A stretch of DNA of 64,000 bases, from the NCBI GenBank assembly GCA_024138025.1, contig JAMXBD010000633.1, positions 620,001 through 684,000 of the forward strand, given 5' to 3'. Made by a program: the position numbers and the translations under genes. The DNA is from Combretum micranthum. Lineage: Eukaryota > Streptophyta > Magnoliopsida > Myrtales > Combretaceae. Position 1 is the first letter of the stretch. Each line of letters starts with the position of its first letter. Below are positions 58,938 through 64,000 of this stretch, in pieces. The notes under the pieces are model-generated. The model made no database searches. It saw nothing but the letters and a program-made list of their open reading frames with translations, and had not been told where the DNA came from.

Positions 58938-59530
58938 TTGTAGGGGGCTAAATCTGGACTTTGACTCTTTGGGCTGAGTGACTAGGCCCAGAGAGTCAAG
59001 TTCATGAAATTGGTATGACTAAGGGAGATTTGGCATGGCAGGTTAGAGTAAGGACCGTTGGAATGGGCTAACCCACCCATTCTCAACCTTTCTCAAGAAG
59101 TTAATGCACTTAAAGAGGCCTTCTATAGGCCAAAAATCCCTAAGAGAAATCTATCATTAGGAGGACTCATCTCGTTTATTCATGGTCAATACAATCCAAC
59201 GGACGTCATCAAGAGCCTAGCTCTATAAATACCCAGAGTTCCTCCTCATTTGGAAAAAGGGAGAATTTGATAGAAACATTATGTGCTGAAATACTCCCAC
59301 AGGGGATCAAACGGAGCTTAGAGTAAAGATCATATAGCCTCTCCTCTAGAACAGTAGGGTTGATGTTGTTTAGCTCCTCCACCTGTTACTAGTACGTTCG
59401 AGCTTCCTAAGATTGTTTGCTCCTCCTCCCTACCATTTCACTCTCAGTCATTCTTTGTGTGTGCTTCTACATCACTCCTCTGAGGTCACGTGTAGCATGA
59501 GATACATGCTGCACGCACATGACCATTTCG
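58938..59530 (+). repeat. LTR-like repeat, copy 2 (first copy at 22876)
   Basis: Starts near TGTAGGGGGCTAAATCTGG. It shares with copy 1 the GGGCTGAGTGA start, CAACCTTTCTCAA, the TATAAATAC box (59224) and GTCACGTG near the end. The copies are clearly diverged and lie 36 kb apart in the same orientation, so they are separate insertions rather than a pair. Confidence 0.5.
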
Positions 59531-60073
59531 ATCGGATCCACTCCACTACAATAATTTTTCTAAGGCTTATAAAATAAAGTTTCATATGATTCTTAGGTTT
59601 ATTATATTAAAATATGGTGATTCTAGGTTTAATTCAATTTTTTTATTATATACTAAAATATATATATATATTAGCTTTAATAGGTAAAAATAGGTGTCTG
59701 CAATTGACAATTTGTATTGTCCTTTCATATTCAATTTATGTCATCATGAATTAAATTATAAGGTAGCTTATGTTTAATTTATTTGTGTTATAACCATGTT
59801 TTTATGTAGTGGGTCTTGTCTTATATTTTCTCTTCATAATTGTATTTCTAATCATGTTGTATACGTGTCTATATTATTATGTCATGTTAACAATTAGGAG
59901 CCTCAACATATCTAGTTGTCTCTTAAAGCACCACATCATGTAGAACCTCTAAGAGATCATTAAAGTACCACATGAGTATTTTAAGGACCTTTCTTTTTTC
60001 CCCATAAGGAACCTTACCATTTTATCCCTAAGGTCCTTTACACAAAGGGTCCCGCATATGTTTACATAAAGGT
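59531..60073. other. AT-rich spacer
   Basis: No gene recognised. The 59900-60060 stretch has short inverted words (AGGACCTT/AAGGTCC). Confidence 0.25.
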
Positions 60074-60302
60074 TAATGTCACAAATGATACCTGAACATT
60101 AACAAAATATGCAAGGTACCTAGATTTTAGAATCGATCGATTTAGTACCTTAAAGAACTTTTCATATACGCTAATAGTACATCATCAATTGTCAACTCTG
60201 TTATCCGACATGATATTCTTTTAGATATTAAATTGATCAATTTCAAAATTTAGGTACTTAACTACATATTTTAACAAAGTTCAAGTATCATTTATGATAT
60301 TA
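60074..60302. repeat. Dispersed inverted-repeat element, copy D
   Basis: The left end TAATGTCACAAATGATACCT pairs with the right end AAGTATCATTTATGATATTA. The shared TTAA at both edges suggests a TTA/TAA duplication. Confidence 0.6.
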
Positions 60303-60433
60303 ACCATTTGCATAATATATTTAATCAGATTAAAAAAAAAATGAAGCAGCTATAAAAACACCAAAATAACCTTTTCGAATTTTGGACAGATGATCCTAGA
60401 AAAAATGAAGGATCTCTCCGAGTGAGGTTCTTA

Positions 60434-60459
60434 ACATAGGTACCTATGTGAGGTACCTC
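60434..60459. repeat. Two abutting perfect palindromes
   Basis: ACATAGGTACCTATGT (16 bp, 60434-60449) is followed directly by GAGGTACCTC (10 bp, 60450-60459). Both are centred on GGTACC. Confidence 0.85.
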
Positions 60460-60533
60460 CCAATGGGATGCTCTTAGAACATCTTTGTCAATGAGTTTCT
60501 TACAATTTCCAAAGGTGTCATATGGTATGTTGT

Positions 60534-63500
60534 TGTCACACCCCCAAATAGGGTCAAGCGTACTCAATTTTGCCATGTATAACACTTAGGTGTTATACAC
60601 TAAGACTATCATAAACCATTTGTTTATCGTGATCATTTGCTATCTAATTTAGCTTTTGAAATCATTTATTAGGATTTGAAAATATTTAATTAAGCAGCGA
60701 AAAAAATAACAGAAGTATCAATGTAGTTAATTATCAAAAAAAGGTATTTTATAAAGGATTTACAACCATGAATGCAAATCGGACTCTTTAGAAAATGCAA
60801 GGTTGAAAAGATAACTACAACTTTTAAATTAATAAAAATTCCTAGTCGATCCACTCACAAGCTTGTATTGATCCGTCCTAAACTCGAGATACGCATAATC
60901 ACCGAACTTGAACTCAAAATCAACAACACCTGAAAAAGCAATGAATAAGCCGAAGCCCAATACACAACAACACAATCACACACGATATGGCAAACACACC
61001 TAAACTACATGAATGCAATAACCAATAGTTTAAGGTTATCATTTAAGTCAATTCAAACAATGCAGGAGCACTCACACTCAGGATAACAAGCCATAGGAAT
61101 CCAGAGATCCTGAGTAGCAACAACTACTCAAGGAGTTAATATAGGCAGCTCAAATACCTATCTCTTATAAGAATATCTAGTAATACCATTATCTAGGGTT
61201 CACAGCTGTTACGCATCTCTATTTATTATAGTCCATAGTTATATGTAGCTCAATCGGTACTCATAGTCATGAACTGTATGTGGTACTTCTCACCGAACCT
61301 AAATGGACGTTATCCCGATATCGTTTGTCTTATTAGCTACTCACCGAGCCATCAATGATGGCCTAAGCGCCTAACTATTGTGTTGGCACTGCCTAGCAAG
61401 ATTGTCGCTCCTCAGACTGGATTAAACGATGGAAACATACTTAGACCATTAATTAGGTCATCTCTAAATGCCAGTTCATTTTATGATGTCTATCCTAACA
61501 AGCAACACGTAAGTCACTGCATACTTGATATCGAAACAGTAGACAATAAAGGATTACAAGTATGACAATAGATTGGTGGAATATCTATTCAAGGAAGAAT
61601 AATTTGTATAAGAATGAGTTATACAAACTAATGATTCATATCATATTGGTTAATCAACTAAACGTAAGGTCTTATGTAAAATAAAGCCTTTAGATAATAA
61701 TTGAATCGAAGTCATTTAAGGTAACTGGGCTTAGATGCTTTGGACTAAACCCAAGAATTCAGAAATTGAATTTATTTTTTAGATGTATTGGGTTTTTAGG
61801 GGTCTTAGCGTAGGCACGATAAGAAAATCCCTAAATGTTTCACTTTTTAGGATAATAGGCTTTAAGGTTTAGGAATTAGGCCCATTAAGGAATATAGATA
61901 TTAAAATAGGTGGAATTGAACTTTATTTTGAATTTAGGTCCAATTATAATAATATTGATTATTAGACCTAAGAATTGTATTCAAGCCCAATTGGAGTTTC
62001 ATTTGGTCCTAATTTAACTATTCAGGCTTCTAATTCCTGTTCGGCCTAATTAAGGGTATTTTAGGGCTTTTGAGCAAATGGAAAGAAGTTAAGCCCAATT
62101 AGGTATTTAAATATTTGGAACCAATAATGGACTTAAATATTTTGGAAATAGGCTCAATTGGAATAGGTAAGAGTATTGAGCCAATATATATGGAATTTAA
62201 GCCCATAAAGTGTAACGTTAGGTATTGTCTATATTTTAAAGAGTCAGGCCCTAAATGGCTAAGGAAGACTTGAGAGGATTTAGTTTGGACCTACTTAATG
62301 CAAATAGGCTTAGTTGACTAGAAATTATGTTATTGGGTCAAGTGTTGAGCTTCTAAACCAATTTTATCTAATTAAGCTCATTTGCAATTATTTAGTCGAA
62401 ATGGATCCTCTTTTAGTATTTAGGTCTATAATCAATTATTAAAGCCCAAAATTATTAATATTAGTTAAGTCGGACCCAAGTTAATTTCTACGTCCACTTG
62501 AGGTTATTTAGATCAAGTTAGACCTATTCTTAATATCTTGGCCCATTTTAGGTTATTTATGTCAAATTGATCATACTTATACTAATTAGACCCTTTTGAA
62601 TTATTTTAGCCCATTTAAATATAAAATAATTACTAATTCCATTTCATAGTCCTTTCAAGCCCTAATTTTATTAAAACTCATGCTATGTCTATATATTCAA
62701 TTTTATAACTAAAAGTTATGTTATATCTGTACTACCCTATTTAGCCTATTAACTTATTTCAATTCAATTTTAATTTGCCAAAAGATCTAATATTTTAGAA
62801 AATACCCAAGCTAATAAATTTTAGCAAAGAATACATTAGTCAAGCTATTCTAGCAATTAAATTAATTATTTAATTCGAAATATGAAATCTTTCATTTTAA
62901 AACAGTGCTAGAAATTGTTGGATAAATTTGAATTATCTTTTAAAAATAGTAAATAAATCTCAAAAAAAAAATTGAAGGTAGACATATTAAAATATCATTT
63001 TCCAAAATTTTATTTAGAAATAAATTCATTTGATATTTTATTTAGATTTAACAATTCAGGTCACTATATACCATCAGCCGAAATTGAAATAATTTTTAAT
63101 AATAATAAATAAGTTTCAAAAATCAAAAATTTTTGTTTTGAATATAGACACAAGAAAATATCATTCCTATAAATTTTGATAAAAAATAAATTTATTTGAT
63201 ATTTTATTTACATTTAATAACTCATATTACTATAAACTATCATGTGAAGTTAAATCAATTTTTTAAAAATAGCTAAAGACATTTAAAAATCACGAAAATT
63301 TTTATTACCACTAAACATATTAAGCTATCATCCATAAAAACTTCATACAAAAATAAGTTTGTTTGATATTTTATTTACTTTTCTTATTTCTCACGCCTAT
63401 TAGACTTTTAAAAATAGTGAACCAAGTTGAAAAATTGTCAAACTTTTCAATTTACATTCTAAAATAATAAAATATCATTTCCATGAATCTTTCATAAAAA

Positions 63501-64000
63501 TAAATTTGTTTAGTGTATTAAATAACATCACAAAGCTTATATTGCTATGTGATTAATTTTTGTCCAACATAAATAATAACAAATTTATTTGATTCCAACA
63601 TGAAAAATTATTTGAAAAGTCACATAAAACATAACAAAATAGAATATATATCACATCATTCATATTAATCACATTTATATCACAAAACCTAATAAATCAT
63701 ACAAAAACCAATTAAGACATGACATTTTACTTAAATAAATATTATGTATTTTCTTTATCATAACATATTATTTACTCTCATTTTTCACTAATCATACTAC
63801 TTAATTAAACTACTTACTTGTAGTAGCAAAATGACACAAAATCCTTCACTACTCTAGTCCTAGGAAATTTGATGAAGCTTCCTTTTGTCTCTAATCAAAA
63901 CCCTCTTGATAAATACCTAATTTGAAAAAGCAAAAGAGAGATTAATTAGGGTTTTAGATGGCTTAAAAAGATATAAAACATAAAAAAACTTAGTACCTAT
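60534..64000 (-). other. LTR-like sequence, probably gypsy, minus strand
   Basis: On the minus strand a stretch ending GGGGGTGTGACA closes at 60534, a terminus typical of some plant gypsy LTRs. The region to the window end lacks genes. The 61728-62620 tract is built from loosely spaced GGGCTT, GCCCAATT and GGCCC words. The other end is outside the window or unrecognisable, and no primer-binding site follows the supposed LTR end. Confidence 0.3.

Noticed and set aside
60325..60585. 86-codon minus-strand ORF next to the supposed LTR end
   Set aside because: No recognisable domain, and it spans the palindromes and a poly-A run. It is better explained as a repeat-derived chance frame.

Overview
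This is an AT-rich window of nuclear DNA from a flowering plant, probably a dicot, though nothing in it fixes the species. The evidence is two intron-split plant genes, a large load of plant-type LTR retrotransposons (Ty1/copia, Ty3/gypsy), hAT and CACTA DNA transposon remains, dispersed inverted-repeat elements, and a decayed endogenous pararetrovirus of Caulimoviridae type. There is no bacterial-style gene organisation.

Only two host genes are well supported. The first (10196-16371, +) has six exons and a 488-residue product that reads as the E2 subunit (dihydrolipoyllysine acetyltransferase) of the plastid pyruvate dehydrogenase complex. It has a transit peptide, a lipoyl domain, a subunit-binding domain and a catalytic domain. 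Its fifth intron is about 4 kb and carries a Ty3/gypsy pol remnant. The second (48674-52252, +) has three exons and a 98-residue product: a small heavy-metal-associated (HMA) protein with a CEDC metal site. A 3.2-kb second intron splits it, and a short upstream ORF overlaps its likely start codon.

Layout: 1-7.9 kb, intergenic sequence with one inverted-repeat element and a broken CACTA transposase on the minus strand. 7.9-9.9 kb, intergenic with an array of four quasi-palindromes. 9.9-16.6 kb, the plastid E2 gene. 16.6-19.7 kb, degenerate repeats. 19.7-21.1 kb, a solo LTR with a perfect 5-bp target duplication. 21.7-26.2 kb, a hAT-type MITE, an LTR-like repeat with a second copy at 59 kb, another inverted-repeat element and a roughly 95-bp tandem array. 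26.3-37.5 kb, a Ty3/gypsy 5' part (LTR, primer-binding site, broken gag) interrupted inside gag by an 8.0-kb Sirevirus-like copia element on the minus strand. 37.9-45.0 kb, gypsy-like LTR sequence that hosts a 3.7-kb hAT element. 45-48 kb, repeats. 48.6-52.5 kb, the HMA gene. 52.7-57.7 kb, the endogenous pararetrovirus, itself carrying a hAT-like fragment. 57.7-64 kb, LTR-like and inverted-repeat sequence.

Most of the interest lies in the layering of insertions: copia in gypsy gag, hAT in an LTR, a hAT fragment in a pararetrovirus, and gypsy in a gene intron. Several of these have target-site duplications that can be read directly. I see no convincing undescribed biological system. The best candidates for novelty are the extra ORF region downstream of pol in the copia element and the pararetrovirus remnant. 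All coordinates and exon joins were read by eye; no alignment or database search was run.
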